Source of the DNA: Kribbella caucasensis
GTDB taxonomy: Bacteria; Actinomycetota; Actinomycetes; Propionibacteriales; Kribbellaceae
Assembly: GCF_004361855.1 (NCBI RefSeq)
Contig: NZ_SNWQ01000020.1
Span: forward strand, 122,133 to 186,132
Length of the DNA: 64,000 nucleotides
Direction of reading: 5' to 3'
Part shown: positions 8,372 to 17,144 of the stretch, one piece after another
Layout of the letters: every line of letters begins with the position of its first letter
Position numbering within the stretch: the stretch's first letter is position 1
Translations under genes and position numbers: made by a program
Notes under the pieces: generated by a model
What the model was told of the DNA's origin: nothing
The model's database searches: none
The model's input: only the letters and a program-made list of their open reading frames with translations

Positions 8372-10689
8372 TGACGACCCTCTTCTCTCCCGATGAACTG
8401 CCGGTGCCGCTCGAGGAGCCGAAAAAGCAGCGGACCGATCCGGATTCGCTGCTCGAAGGGCTCAACCCGCAGCAGCGGGCCGCTGTCGTGCACGCGGGCA
8501 AACCGTTGCTGGTGGTCGCGGGCGCCGGGTCGGGCAAGACCCGGGTGCTGACCCGGCGGATCGCGTATCTGCTGGCCGCGCGGGACGTGCATCCGGGCGC
8601 GGTGCTGGCGATCACGTTCACCAACAAGGCGGCGGCCGAGATGCGGGAGCGGGTCGTCGACCTGGTCGGGCCGCGGGCGAAGCTGATGTGGGTGTCGACG
8701 TTCCACTCGTCCTGTGTGCGGATCCTGCGCCGCGACATCAAGCGGTTCGGGATCAGCTCGACGTTCTCGATCTACGACGACACCGACTCGCGCCGGCTGA
8801 TGACACTGGTCTGCCGCGAGCTCGACCTGGACGTGAAGCGGTACAACCCGCGCGCCGTCCTGAACTGGATCAGCACCCAGAAGAACGAGTTGATCGACCA
8901 CGAGACCGCGGCCTCGAAGACCTCCAACCACCTGGAGGAGACGTATGCCGAGTGCTACCGGACGTACCAGGAGCGGCTGGCTCAGGCGAACGCGCTGGAC
9001 TTCGACGACCTGCTGATGACCACGGTCAACCTGCTGCAGGCGTTCCCCGAGGTCCGGGAGTACTACCGGCGACGATTCCGGCACGTCCTGGTCGACGAGT
9101 ACCAGGACACCAACCACGCGCAGTACACGCTGATCCGGGAGCTCTGCGGCGAGGACGACCCGGCGTACAACGGCCCGACCGCGCCGCCGGCCGAGCTGAT
9201 GGTGGTCGGCGACTCCGACCAGTCGATCTACGCCTTCCGTGGCGCGACGATCCGCAACATCCTCGCCTTCGAGGAAGACTTCGCCGGCGCCGAGACGATC
9301 CTGCTGGAGCAGAACTACCGCTCCACCCAGACGATCCTGTCCGCGGCGAACGCGGTGATCGCCCGGAACGAGGGCCGCAAGGCGAAGAACCTGTGGTCCG
9401 ATTCCGGCCCGGGCGAGCAGATCGCGGTGTACGTCGCCGACAACGAGCACGACGAGGCCCAGTTCATCGCCGACGAGATCGACCGGCTCTCCGACGCCGA
9501 CGGGGTCAAGCCGTCGGACGTCGCGGTGTTCTACCGGACCAACGCGCAGTCCCGGGTGTTCGAGGAAGTGTTCATCCGCACCGGCCATCCGTACAAGGTG
9601 GTCGGCGGCGTCCGGTTCTACGAGCGCAAGGAGGTCCGCGACGCGCTGGCCTACCTGCGGGTGCTGGTGAACCCCGAGGACACTGTCTCGCTCCGCCGGA
9701 TCCTGAACGTGCCGAAGCGCGGGATCGGCGACCGGGCCGAGGCCGCGATCGAGGCGCTGGCGTCCCGCGACCGGATCTCGTTCGCCGCGGCGCTCCGCAG
9801 GGCCGAGGATGCTCCGGCGATGGCGAGTCGCAGCGTCAACGCCGTACAGGCCTTCGTCGACATCCTCGACGAGCTGACCGCGATGGTCGACTCGGGCGCC
9901 CCGCCGGACGACATCCTCGACGTCGCCCTGCACCGATCCGGGTACTACGAGGAACTGCAGAAGTCACCGGATCCGCAGGACGAGACCCGGCTGGAGAACC
10001 TGGACGAGTTCATCTCGGTGGCCCGCGAGTTCGTCGAGGAGCGGACCGCGGCCGGTGAAGCCGCCGATCTGCAGGCCTTCCTCGAGCGGGTCGCCCTGGT
10101 CGCCGACGCGGACCAGATCCCGGACGCGGCCGACGACGGTGGCGTGGTCACGCTGATGACGTTGCACACCGCGAAGGGGCTGGAGTTCCCGGTCGTGTTC
10201 CTGACCGGGATGGAGGACGGCGTCTTCCCGCACTCCCGGTCGCTGACCGATCTGAAGGAGCTGGAGGAGGAACGCCGGCTCGCGTACGTCGGGATCACCC
10301 GGGCGCGGCAGCGGCTGGCGATCTCCCGGGCCGCCGTCCGGTCGGCGTACGGGGCACCGCAGTACAACCCGCCGTCGCGGTTCCTGGAGGAGATCCCGGC
10401 CGAGCTGCTCGACTGGCGCCGGGACGAGTCCGCGATCACCCGCTGGTCCGGTACCGGGACGACCCGTGGCAGCGGGATCTCCAGCCGGTACGAACCGCCC
10501 CGCCGGACCGCGTCGGACAAGCCGGTGATCGCCCTCAACCCGGGCGATCGCGTGGTCCACGACACCTTCGGCATGGGCACCGTCGTGGTGATCCGGGGCG
10601 AAGGCCAGCAGGCCCAGGCGGACATCGACTTCGGCTCCGAGGGCGTCAAACGGCTCCTCCTCCGCTACGCGCCGGTGCAGAAGATCTGA
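8371..10689 (+). CDS. pcrA: ATP-dependent DNA helicase PcrA/UvrD
   Basis: The 772-residue superfamily 1A helicase shows the Q motif (GLNPQQRAAV), Walker A GAGSGKT, motif Ia TFTNKAA, motif II VDEYQDTN, motif III GDSDQSIYAFRGA, motif IV EQNYRST, motif V TLHTAKGLEF and motif VI YVGITRARQRL. The C-terminus (about 715-772) is the Tudor-like domain with GDRVVHDTFGMGTVV, which in PcrA contacts RNA polymerase. It serves nucleotide excision repair and removal of stalled complexes. Start chosen at ATG 8371; in-frame GTGs lie just upstream at 8362, 8365 and 8368. Confidence 0.95.
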   Translation: MTTLFSPDELPVPLEEPKKQRTDPDSLLEGLNPQQRAAVVHAGKPLLVVAGAGSGKTRVLTRRIAYLLAARDVHPGAVLAITFTNKAAAEMRERVVDLVGPRAKLMWVSTFHSSCVRILRRDIKRFGISSTFSIYDDTDSRRLMTLVCRELDLDVKRYNPRAVLNWISTQKNELIDHETAASKTSNHLEETYAECYRTYQERLAQANALDFDDLLMTTVNLLQAFPEVREYYRRRFRHVLVDEYQDTNHAQYTLIRELCGEDDPAYNGPTAPPAELMVVGDSDQSIYAFRGATIRNILAFEEDFAGAETILLEQNYRSTQTILSAANAVIARNEGRKAKNLWSDSGPGEQIAVYVADNEHDEAQFIADEIDRLSDADGVKPSDVAVFYRTNAQSRVFEEVFIRTGHPYKVVGGVRFYERKEVRDALAYLRVLVNPEDTVSLRRILNVPKRGIGDRAEAAIEALASRDRISFAAALRRAEDAPAMASRSVNAVQAFVDILDELTAMVDSGAPPDDILDVALHRSGYYEELQKSPDPQDETRLENLDEFISVAREFVEERTAAGEAADLQAFLERVALVADADQIPDAADDGGVVTLMTLHTAKGLEFPVVFLTGMEDGVFPHSRSLTDLKELEEERRLAYVGITRARQRLAISRAAVRSAYGAPQYNPPSRFLEEIPAELLDWRRDESAITRWSGTGTTRGSGISSRYEPPRRTASDKPVIALNPGDRVVHDTFGMGTVVVIRGEGQQAQADIDFGSEGVKRLLLRYAPVQKI

Positions 10690-10830
10690 ATCCGTACGCC
10701 GCGGTCGCCGGGTGCCCGGTGAGCGTGCGCGAATGTGAAGAGCGGGTAGTTTTCGAGCATTCGCGTTGCGGTTCGGGTCCGGCTGAGCCACGCTTGGGAC
10801 TCGGCCCTTCCCGGACGACAGGCTCTGCCC

Positions 10831-11394
10831 ATGCCCAAGGCGTCAGACAGTAGCAACCGCCGGATCATCCTGGCGGGAGCCAATCCTGGGCTGCGGCTGT
10901 TCGACACCGAGGGCAAGGTCACCGCGTACGCGTCGATCTGGATGGTCGACTGGTCTGTCCGCGGCAGCGGGACCGCGGTCATCCTGTGGTTCGACGGGAT
11001 CGTCCGGGTGGTGTCGGAGGACGTCGACCTGGCCGCCTGGCTGGAGCGGTACTTCGTCCGCTCGTTCCTCGAGGTCCAGGGCTTGCCGTGGCACGAGCCC
11101 GCCGTCGAACGCGACCTGGTCCAGGTCTCGATGAACCTGGCCAACGGCCTGACCGCGAAGGCGGCCGACATCCAGATCGAGATGGGCGGCGTCCTCGACC
11201 GCCGGCAGTTCGCCACCGACAACTTCCAGCTCGCCGACGGCATGCACAGCCTCAGCCTGGTGATCGCCCCGGTCCGTTCCGCCACCATCTCGATCGGCGG
11301 CGCGTCCGTCCCCGGTTTCGTCCAGGTCGACAACTCGCAGGACAAACCCGGCTCGTCCGCCTTCCTCACCACCGCCGAGGTCTGGCGCCGCTGA
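10831..11394 (+). CDS. Protein of unknown function
   Basis: I do not recognise this 187-residue protein. It has no signal peptide or membrane segment. The first two thirds look alpha/beta (FDTEGKVTAYASIWMVDWSVRG..., WFDGIVRVV), with a central stretch WLERYFVRSFLEVQGLPWHEPAVERDLVQV and a beta-rich end. The start lacks a strong ribosome binding site. It converges on the LanC-like gene with only three bases between the stop codons, so antisense effects between the two are possible. Codon use is like its neighbours and the frame is clean, so it is a genuine gene. Confidence 0.7.
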   Translation: MPKASDSSNRRIILAGANPGLRLFDTEGKVTAYASIWMVDWSVRGSGTAVILWFDGIVRVVSEDVDLAAWLERYFVRSFLEVQGLPWHEPAVERDLVQVSMNLANGLTAKAADIQIEMGGVLDRRQFATDNFQLADGMHSLSLVIAPVRSATISIGGASVPGFVQVDNSQDKPGSSAFLTTAEVWRR

Positions 11395-11397
11395 GGT

Positions 11398-12717
11398 TTA
11401 CGGCTGGGCGCAGTTCCACCAGGTGTCCATGCGGGGGACAGGCGGTGCGGAGGAGGCGTCTGCGGTGGGGGCGTCTGCGGCGCGGGCGGCGTGGAAGAGG
11501 AAGGCGGCGATACCGGCCGCGCCCCGCATCCAGCCGACCGAGGGGGGCAGGAGTGGCGGATCGGCCCGGTGCTCGATGAATCGCCAGTACGCGTGCGGCC
11601 CTTCCCGAATCGCCCGTTCGACCAACACGTCCGCCAGGTGCAGGGCGAACTCCAGGTCCCCCGGCTCCCCCGACCGGTGCCACGAATCCAGGAACACCTC
11701 GCCGACTCCCGCAGTACCGCAGCAGCGTCCGTCGTTGTCCCAGAAGCCGGGATGCAGCCGCTGCGGCAGACCCGACGTTCGGACGCTGTGCAGGCACCGT
11801 CGATGCCAGGTCAGCGGGGCCTCACCCGCGACCTCGTCGACGCCGGCATAGTCCAGCGCCGTGAACAGCAGCGACGTCCCGCTCACCCCGTGGCACCAGG
11901 TGTACGTGACCTCGTCCTCGTCGTTGTGATCGCGCGGGAGATACCGCGGTACGACGAATCCCTCGCCGTCCGTGGTCCCCAAAGAGATCAGGTGCTCGGC
12001 CCCACCGCGCGCTGCCGCGACCAGATCGGGCCGGTCGAGCTCGGCGCCGGCCAGAGCCAGAGTGAGAGCCACACCGGCGACCCCGTGCGAGAGATTGGGC
12101 ATCTGCACCCCGCCGGGCTCGACGCGGAAGCGATCGGACACGAACGGCCAGTTCATCCCGGTCGGCAACACTTCTGCCTCAGCCAGCAGCACCCCCGCAG
12201 CGTGTTCCGCCACCGGCTGAGCCTCCACACCGTGACGCCGGGCCCACAACGCACCCAGCAGTACTCCGGCCGTGCCCAGCGTCATGTCGTTGATCCGCGC
12301 ATCCGGCAGATACCGAGGCGGTCCGACGCTCGTCTGCGGCCACCCGGTCGGCGTCGCCAGGCCCGCGAGCCGCTCGACGGCCGCATCCGCACCAGGTGCC
12401 CCGAGCGCTGTGAGCGCCCCGATCGAGCTGACCAGTCCGTCGAAGAACGTGCAGTCCTCCTCGGCCGGGATCGCGGCGGCCAGTTGACCGGCGATCGCGT
12501 CCGCCAGCTCCTTCTCCTCGGCGGTCCACGGCCGGCTGAGCCGGATCTCTGCCAGTACGTACGCGAGTCCACCGGTCCCGCCGTACGAACCGTTCCGATC
12601 GGGCCGGACCTCCGGGGATTCGATCTCCTCCGGGATCCAGGGTCCGTGGTCGTCCCACCGGACCTGGTCGAGCACCCACCTCCAGGCAGCCTCAGCTACC
12701 TCCCGCCCCGCCATCAT
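11398..12717 (-). CDS. LanC-like (lanthionine synthetase C-family) protein
   Basis: The 439-residue protein has the repeated GG/HG-containing alpha-toroid pattern of LanC-like proteins: SYGGTGGLAYVL, LGTAGVLLGAL, LSHGVAGVALTLAL, WCHGVSGTSLLF, CCGTAGVGEVFLDS, GWMRGAAGIAAFLF. The zinc site is altered: Cys275 (WCHG) matches the first ligand, but the usual Cys-His-Gly reads Cys332-Cys333-Gly. No LanB, LanM, kinase or lyase domain and no precursor peptide is nearby. It may be a stand-alone LanC-like enzyme adding thiols or cyclising an unlinked substrate. Two ATGs at 12717 and 12714 are both possible starts. Confidence 0.8.
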   Translation of the reverse strand: MMAGREVAEAAWRWVLDQVRWDDHGPWIPEEIESPEVRPDRNGSYGGTGGLAYVLAEIRLSRPWTAEEKELADAIAGQLAAAIPAEEDCTFFDGLVSSIGALTALGAPGADAAVERLAGLATPTGWPQTSVGPPRYLPDARINDMTLGTAGVLLGALWARRHGVEAQPVAEHAAGVLLAEAEVLPTGMNWPFVSDRFRVEPGGVQMPNLSHGVAGVALTLALAGAELDRPDLVAAARGGAEHLISLGTTDGEGFVVPRYLPRDHNDEDEVTYTWCHGVSGTSLLFTALDYAGVDEVAGEAPLTWHRRCLHSVRTSGLPQRLHPGFWDNDGRCCGTAGVGEVFLDSWHRSGEPGDLEFALHLADVLVERAIREGPHAYWRFIEHRADPPLLPPSVGWMRGAAGIAAFLFHAARAADAPTADASSAPPVPRMDTWWNCAQP

Positions 12718-12811
12718 GCGGCCATCATGTCACCGCACCCGAGCGTTCCTCAGCCGGATCCCGCTGAATTCGACCGTGTTCTCAACCACCGCGTCGCCGC
12801 GGGGAGGTGGA

Positions 12812-13702
12812 TCAGACGTTGAGGCCGCAGTCGTTACGGAGCCAGGGGAGGGGGTTGATGGCGGGGCCGCCGTCGGGGTGGACCTCGAAGTGGAGGTGCG
12901 GGCCGGTGGTGTTGCCGGTGACGCCGACCGCGCCGACCTGGTCCCCGGCGTACACGGTCTCGCCGACCTCGACGCTGAACTTCGACATGTGGTTGTACCA
13001 GGTGACGGTGCCGTCCTCGTGCCTGACTTGCACCTGCCGGCCGTACGGACCGGCCCAGTCGGCGAAGATGACCTCGCCCTTCATCACGGTCCGGATCTTG
13101 GTGCCGATCGGGGCGGCGAAGTCGACGCCGGTGTGCACGCTGGCCCAGCGGCTGCCGCCCTGCCCGAAGGTGGCGGTGATGCGGTAGTCGGAGATCACCA
13201 TCTCGCAGCGGGTGGCCGATTCGCGCGCCTTCTGGGCGGCGGCGTCCGCGGCGGCCTTGGCGGCGGCGAGAGCGGTGGCCCGCTTGGCGGTCAGCGCCCG
13301 GGTGGCGTCGAGCTTGGCGGCCCGGGCCCGGGAGATCCGGTCGGCCGCGGCCTGCTTCTTGTTGACATCGGAGCTGGCGAGTTGGACCCGGGAGGAGTCA
13401 CGGGTGGCCAGCTGGCGCCGCTCGATCCGGGCCGTGGTGACCTCGGAGAGCTGGCTGTTCCCCATCGAGAGCGCAGCGACGTTCACCGCAGAGTTCGCCT
13501 GGGTCGGTGAGGCCAGCGAGCTGTGGCTGAACCCCACAGCTCCCGCCGCCGCCGCGAGGGCTGCGGTCAAACCGACTATCTGGGTACTACCTGGGGTGTT
13601 ACGCCGGGCGACGCGATGCTTGGCACTCTTATGTCCTGCGCCGTTCTTGCGCGCAGCGTTGCCTGGCGTGACGCGGTTGCCCGCGGCACGGTGCTGGGAC
13701 AC
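12812..13702 (-). CDS. Secreted M23 metallopeptidase (LytM-type)
   Basis: The 296-residue protein starts with GTG at 13702. A long basic N-terminus precedes a hydrophobic segment at about residues 41-64, consistent with export. Residues 85-165 are Ala/Arg/Lys-rich and likely helical. The C-terminal M23 domain has the zinc motifs HTGVDFAAP and GPHLHFEV, plus the YGRQVQVRHEDGTVTWYNHMS block. Such enzymes cut peptidoglycan cross-links or activate amidases. The neighbourhood pcrA - M23 matches streptomycete gene order as I remember it. Confidence 0.92.
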   Translation of the reverse strand: MSQHRAAGNRVTPGNAARKNGAGHKSAKHRVARRNTPGSTQIVGLTAALAAAAGAVGFSHSSLASPTQANSAVNVAALSMGNSQLSEVTTARIERRQLATRDSSRVQLASSDVNKKQAAADRISRARAAKLDATRALTAKRATALAAAKAAADAAAQKARESATRCEMVISDYRITATFGQGGSRWASVHTGVDFAAPIGTKIRTVMKGEVIFADWAGPYGRQVQVRHEDGTVTWYNHMSKFSVEVGETVYAGDQVGAVGVTGNTTGPHLHFEVHPDGGPAINPLPWLRNDCGLNV

Positions 13703-13822
13703 AACGTGGCCTTTCGGTCACAGGGGAGGGGCTAGGGGTGGGGCCGAAGCCCTCGCCCGCCCTTCGGGGTTTATTCCCCCTAGGGGCTCAAGCACCATAA
13801 CGGATGGGTCACGAGGCTACAA
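13703..13822 (-). promoter_or_regulatory. Promoter and structured leader of the M23 gene
   Basis: On the minus strand TTGTAG (13822-13817) and TATGGT (13799-13794) are separated by exactly 17 bases, a good housekeeping promoter. The predicted leader of about 85 bases is very GC-rich and holds the self-complementary CCCCTAGGGG and short hairpins with GAAG and TTCG turns. M23 and Rpf genes of actinobacteria often carry a c-di-AMP riboswitch, but I could not match that consensus here. Confidence 0.5.
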
Positions 13823-13915
13823 ACCCTGCCACCCACTTTTCTGCGACTCCTTCACGAAACCTTTGCATGAGCGGCTGCACGTGCATCCGCCTTTCCCCGT
13901 CAGAAAGCTGCCGGA

Positions 13916-14827
13916 TCAGGCAGTTTCCGTGCGGGGGACCCGCTCGTCGAGGTTCGCGAGTGCACCGGTGATCTGGTGCACCACCTCGCCGTGGAACGGC
14001 AGGGACAGGTGGCCCACGCCGCGAACCCGGATATTACGCGTAGTCAGGTCAGGGTGACTGATCCGGGCCCTCCGTTGCGGCACGATCAGCTGGTCGACGT
14101 CGCTGTAGAAGGCGATGAACCGGGTCTGGCAGTCCGGCGCCGGCTGGTCCAGCTCGGCCATCAGATCGCTGTCCGGACGGACCTGTTTGACCAGCGGCCA
14201 GGGCAGCAACCTGGCCGCCACGGTGCCCTGGTGCGGTGTGCCCAGCGTGACGCAGGTGTGCACCCGTTCGTCGCCGCCGAGCCGCTGCACGTAGTACCGG
14301 GCGATCAGGCCGCCGAGGCTGTGCCCGATCACGTGGATCTGCTCCGAGCCGGACTCCTCGCAGAGCGCCTCGATCTCCTCGCCCATCCGCTCGGCGGTCT
14401 TCCGGACGTCGAGGGTCAGTGGCGAGTACGAGAACGTGTGGACCCGGGTGAACCCGCGACGCAGCAGCTGGCGGCGCATCAGGGCGAACACGGTGTGGTT
14501 GTCGACGATGCCGTGCGCCAGCAGGATCGGCGTACCGGCGGCTCGGACGTCGCCGACCAGCAGGCTGCGCTGGGCCGGGGTGAGGCCGCTGAGGTTGAGC
14601 CGGTCCGTACGGTCGCCCGCGCTGGTCATCAGTGCGAGCGGATACATGGCCAGATGCGTGGTCAGCCAGCCGATCTCGATCGCCGCGCCATGCAGGACCC
14701 GGGGTGACAGGGCCGAGCGGGCGCCGTACTTGAGCCCGTCCAGAGCTTCACGCAGACCGCTCCGGCTGGACTCGGCCGTGAGTTCGCCCGGCCGTTCGCC
14801 GGGCTGTTCCGCCGCCTCTGCACTCAT
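13916..14827 (-). CDS. Lipase-like alpha/beta hydrolase
   Basis: The 303-residue protein has the oxyanion region ILLAHGIVDNHTVF, the nucleophile elbow VIGHSLGGLIARYYVQ, an Asp in FYSDVDQLIVP, and the catalytic His in VGHLSLPFH. LGTPHQGT after the elbow is typical of triacylglycerol lipase class 2 / palmitoyl thioesterase-like enzymes. No signal peptide is visible, but WLTTHLAMYPLALMT near residue 55 is hydrophobic and could tether it. The ATG follows GAGGAG. The natural ester is unknown. Confidence 0.85.
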   Translation of the reverse strand: MSAEAAEQPGERPGELTAESSRSGLREALDGLKYGARSALSPRVLHGAAIEIGWLTTHLAMYPLALMTSAGDRTDRLNLSGLTPAQRSLLVGDVRAAGTPILLAHGIVDNHTVFALMRRQLLRRGFTRVHTFSYSPLTLDVRKTAERMGEEIEALCEESGSEQIHVIGHSLGGLIARYYVQRLGGDERVHTCVTLGTPHQGTVAARLLPWPLVKQVRPDSDLMAELDQPAPDCQTRFIAFYSDVDQLIVPQRRARISHPDLTTRNIRVRGVGHLSLPFHGEVVHQITGALANLDERVPRTETA

Positions 14828-15011
14828 CGGCGTCTCCTCACTCGCATCAGACCCCCCGCGACAGGTCCGACCACTTTCAATTTCAACGGTAACCGGTTCC
14901 CGGGCCGCGTGGCGGGGAACACACGCGTTCGTGTCTTATCCGTGAAGGGCGGCTCGGCTAGCCTGCAAATCTGGACGCAACGCGGCGCCCCAGTACCGAA
15001 AGGCCCAGAGC

Positions 15012-15428
15012 ATGCCAGCCACGAGCACCCTGCGCATCGTCGTCGCCAAGCCGGGACTCGACGGTCACGACCGGGGTGCGAAGATCGTCGCCCGGGCACT
15101 CCGGGACGCCGGCATGGAGGTCATCTACACCGGGCTGCACCAGACCCCGGAACAGATCGTCGAGACCGCGATCGCCGAGGACGCCGACGCGATCGGGCTG
15201 TCGGTGCTGTCCGGCGCGCACATGACCCTGTTCAAGAAGGTCCGCGAGCTGCTGGCCGAGCGGGACGCCGACGACATCGTGGTGTTCGGCGGCGGGATCA
15301 TCCCCGAGGCCGACCTGGCGCCGCTGGCCGAACTCGGCGTACGTCGCATCTTCACCCCTGGCGCGCCGACCGCCGAGATCGTCGACTGGGTCCGCTCGAA
15401 CGTCGGCGACACCTCCGCCACCGCCTGA
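15012..15428 (+). CDS. Cobalamin-binding small subunit of an acyl-CoA mutase
   Basis: The 138-residue protein is a single B12-binding Rossmann-like domain with the DxHxxG base-off motif (GLDGHDRGAK), the SVLSGAH loop and FGGGIIP. It equals the C-terminal domain of methylmalonyl-CoA mutase or the stand-alone small subunit IcmB of isobutyryl-CoA mutase; it needs a separate catalytic subunit, not present here. In Streptomyces icmB lies between pcrA and sucC, as I remember, so IcmB is the best guess. GAAAGG lies upstream of the ATG, and TAGCCT near 14955 could be its -10. Confidence 0.88.
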   Translation: MPATSTLRIVVAKPGLDGHDRGAKIVARALRDAGMEVIYTGLHQTPEQIVETAIAEDADAIGLSVLSGAHMTLFKKVRELLAERDADDIVVFGGGIIPEADLAPLAELGVRRIFTPGAPTAEIVDWVRSNVGDTSATA

Positions 15429-15737
15429 TCTGTCACGGATCCGCTCCGGAGCGTACTGACGACGTAGTGCAGCCGATCTGAACAGTCCTGCCCATTTCAG
15501 TCGGGTTACTGGTCAGTAATACCGAATCGTTAAGAAACACCTGGTTGTGCGGGCTTCCGAATCGCGGTCGCATACAGCCATGCGTTTGTTCGGTCACGGG
15601 GTCGATCAGGTGTGTGGCTCAGGACACATCGCCCCAGATCTCGGTACTGTCCGGATAGGGCGGCTCGCAGCACGGTGGGGAACTGTGGACGACCGACGCA
15701 GAACCAAGTAGTTCCATCGGGAGAGGGCAGGTACACG
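15429..15737. promoter_or_regulatory. 309-base upstream region of the sugar ABC operon, with palindrome
   Basis: There is no gene here. A perfect palindrome TTACTG-GT-CAGTAA lies at 15506-15519 and could be an operator; TTACTG followed 18 bases later by TTAAGA resembles a promoter that this palindrome would overlap. CGCTCCGGAGCG near 15443 is a second perfect palindrome just after the preceding stop. No LacI-type CG-centred operator was found. Confidence 0.4.
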
Positions 15738-17051
15738 ATGAGGTTTGAACGATCACACACACGCAAGGCGGCCTTTGTGGCCGTCGCCAGCAGCCTTGTG
15801 CTGCTCGCGTCCGCGTGTGGCGGTGACGAGGAAGCTGGCGGTGGCGCCACGACCGGGGGAGCTCTCGAAGGGCGCGGTCCGATCACATTTGCCACCGGCA
15901 AGGACACCTCCGGCTTCCTGCCGGCTCAGGTGTCGGCATGGAACTCCCAGCACCCGGAGGAGAAGGTAACGGTCGTCGAGCTGCCCGAGTCCGCTGACGG
16001 TCAGCGCCAGCAGATGGTGCAGGCGTCGCAGAACAAGCAGGACTCGTTCAGTGTGCTCAACCTGGACGTCGTGTGGACCGCCGAGTTCGCGGCCAACAGA
16101 TGGGTCGAAGAGATTCCGCGAGACTCGTTCCCGAGCCTCAGCGCTGCGATCCCGGCCACCATCAAGACAGCCGAGTACCGCGGGAAGCTGTACGCCGTCC
16201 CGATCACCTCTGACGGCGGGATGCTGTACTACCGAAAGGACCTGCTGACCAAGGCGGGCGTCCAGCCGCCGGCCACGTGGGCCGAGATGGCGACCGCGTG
16301 CCAGAAGGTGCAGGCGTTGCCGGAAGGCAAGGGCATGGGCTGCTACGCCGGGCAGTTCGAGAAGTACGAGGGCCTGACCGTGAACTTCTCCGAGGCGATC
16401 AACGGCGCCGGCGGCGTGGTGGTCGGCGAAGACGGCAAGCCCAACGTCGACACCCCGGAGGCATTGGCGGGCTTGGAGTTCCTGGTGAACGCGTTCAAGT
16501 CCGGAGCGATCCCGAAGGCCGCGATCACCTACAAGGAAGAGGAAGGCCGGCGCGCATTCCAGGACGGCAAGCTGCTCTTCCACCGTCAGTGGCCGTACCA
16601 GTACGCACTGGCAAGCAAGACCGACGGCTCGTCGAAGGTCGTCGGCAAGTTCGCGGTTGCGCCGCTGCCGGGCTTGAACGGCCCGGGTGTGTCCACCCTC
16701 GGTGGACACAACTACGCGATCAGTGCGTTCGCGAAGAACAAGGCCAGCGCGGCCGACTTCATCAAGTTCATGGCCAGTGAGGAACGGCAGAGCGCGAACC
16801 TCCAGGCGTCCTCGCAGGCCCCGGCCTGGGCCTCGCTGTACGACGACACGGCACTGCAGGCGAAGTTCCCGTACCTAACTCCGCTGAAGGCCTCGATCGA
16901 GAAGGCCCAACCGCGTCCTGCGGTGGTCAAGTACGGCGATGTCACCGCTGCCATCCAGGAAGCGGCGTACGACGCTCTCACCGAGAAGAAGCAGCCGAAG
17001 CAGGCCCTCACCGACCTGCAGACCAAGCTGAGCAGCCTTATCACCCAGTGA
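15738..17051 (+). CDS. Sugar ABC transporter substrate-binding lipoprotein
   Basis: The 437-residue protein begins at ATG 15738, after GGGAGAGGG. A signal peptide ends in LLASACGG, giving a lipid-modified Cys at about residue 27. The rest is a family 1 extracellular solute-binding protein with LDVVWTAEFAANRWVEEIP, AVPITSDGGMLYYRKDLL, and the C-terminal GGHNYAISAFAKNK block. It captures an oligosaccharide and delivers it to the two permeases downstream. Presence of an alpha-glucosidase opposite suggests an alpha-glucoside, as in AglE systems. No ATPase is encoded, so it probably shares an MsiK-like ATPase encoded elsewhere. Confidence 0.92.
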   Translation: MRFERSHTRKAAFVAVASSLVLLASACGGDEEAGGGATTGGALEGRGPITFATGKDTSGFLPAQVSAWNSQHPEEKVTVVELPESADGQRQQMVQASQNKQDSFSVLNLDVVWTAEFAANRWVEEIPRDSFPSLSAAIPATIKTAEYRGKLYAVPITSDGGMLYYRKDLLTKAGVQPPATWAEMATACQKVQALPEGKGMGCYAGQFEKYEGLTVNFSEAINGAGGVVVGEDGKPNVDTPEALAGLEFLVNAFKSGAIPKAAITYKEEEGRRAFQDGKLLFHRQWPYQYALASKTDGSSKVVGKFAVAPLPGLNGPGVSTLGGHNYAISAFAKNKASAADFIKFMASEERQSANLQASSQAPAWASLYDDTALQAKFPYLTPLKASIEKAQPRPAVVKYGDVTAAIQEAAYDALTEKKQPKQALTDLQTKLSSLITQ

Positions 17052-17059
17052 CCATGGAC

Positions 17060-17097
17060 GGGGTCGGTGCACGGCGGTCACGCTGTGTACCGACCCC
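17060..17097 (+). terminator. Intercistronic hairpin after the binding-protein gene
   Basis: A 13-bp stem with one mismatch (17060-17072 with 17085-17097) sits between the binding-protein and first permease genes. Such hairpins commonly stabilise the upstream message or cause partial termination, giving more binding protein than permease. Confidence 0.6.
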
Positions 17098-17144
17098 GAC
17101 CTGTCAGAGCCCGGGGTCACGCCCGGAGCTAGAAGGAGGCAGAG

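Noticed and set aside
8014..9933. 639-codon minus-strand open frame opposite pcrA
   Set aside because: It covers conserved helicase motifs in antisense and has no recognisable domain.
11398..12717. Lanthipeptide biosynthetic cluster
   Set aside because: Only the LanC-like gene is present; no LanB, LanM, kinase-lyase, transporter or precursor was found around it.
13703..13822. c-di-AMP (ydaO) riboswitch before the M23 gene
   Set aside because: The position is suitable, but the conserved ydaO blocks could not be matched in the leader.
15506..15519. DasR (dre) site
   Set aside because: The palindrome shares ACTGGTC with dre but not the full 16-base consensus, and none was found at the chitinase promoter.
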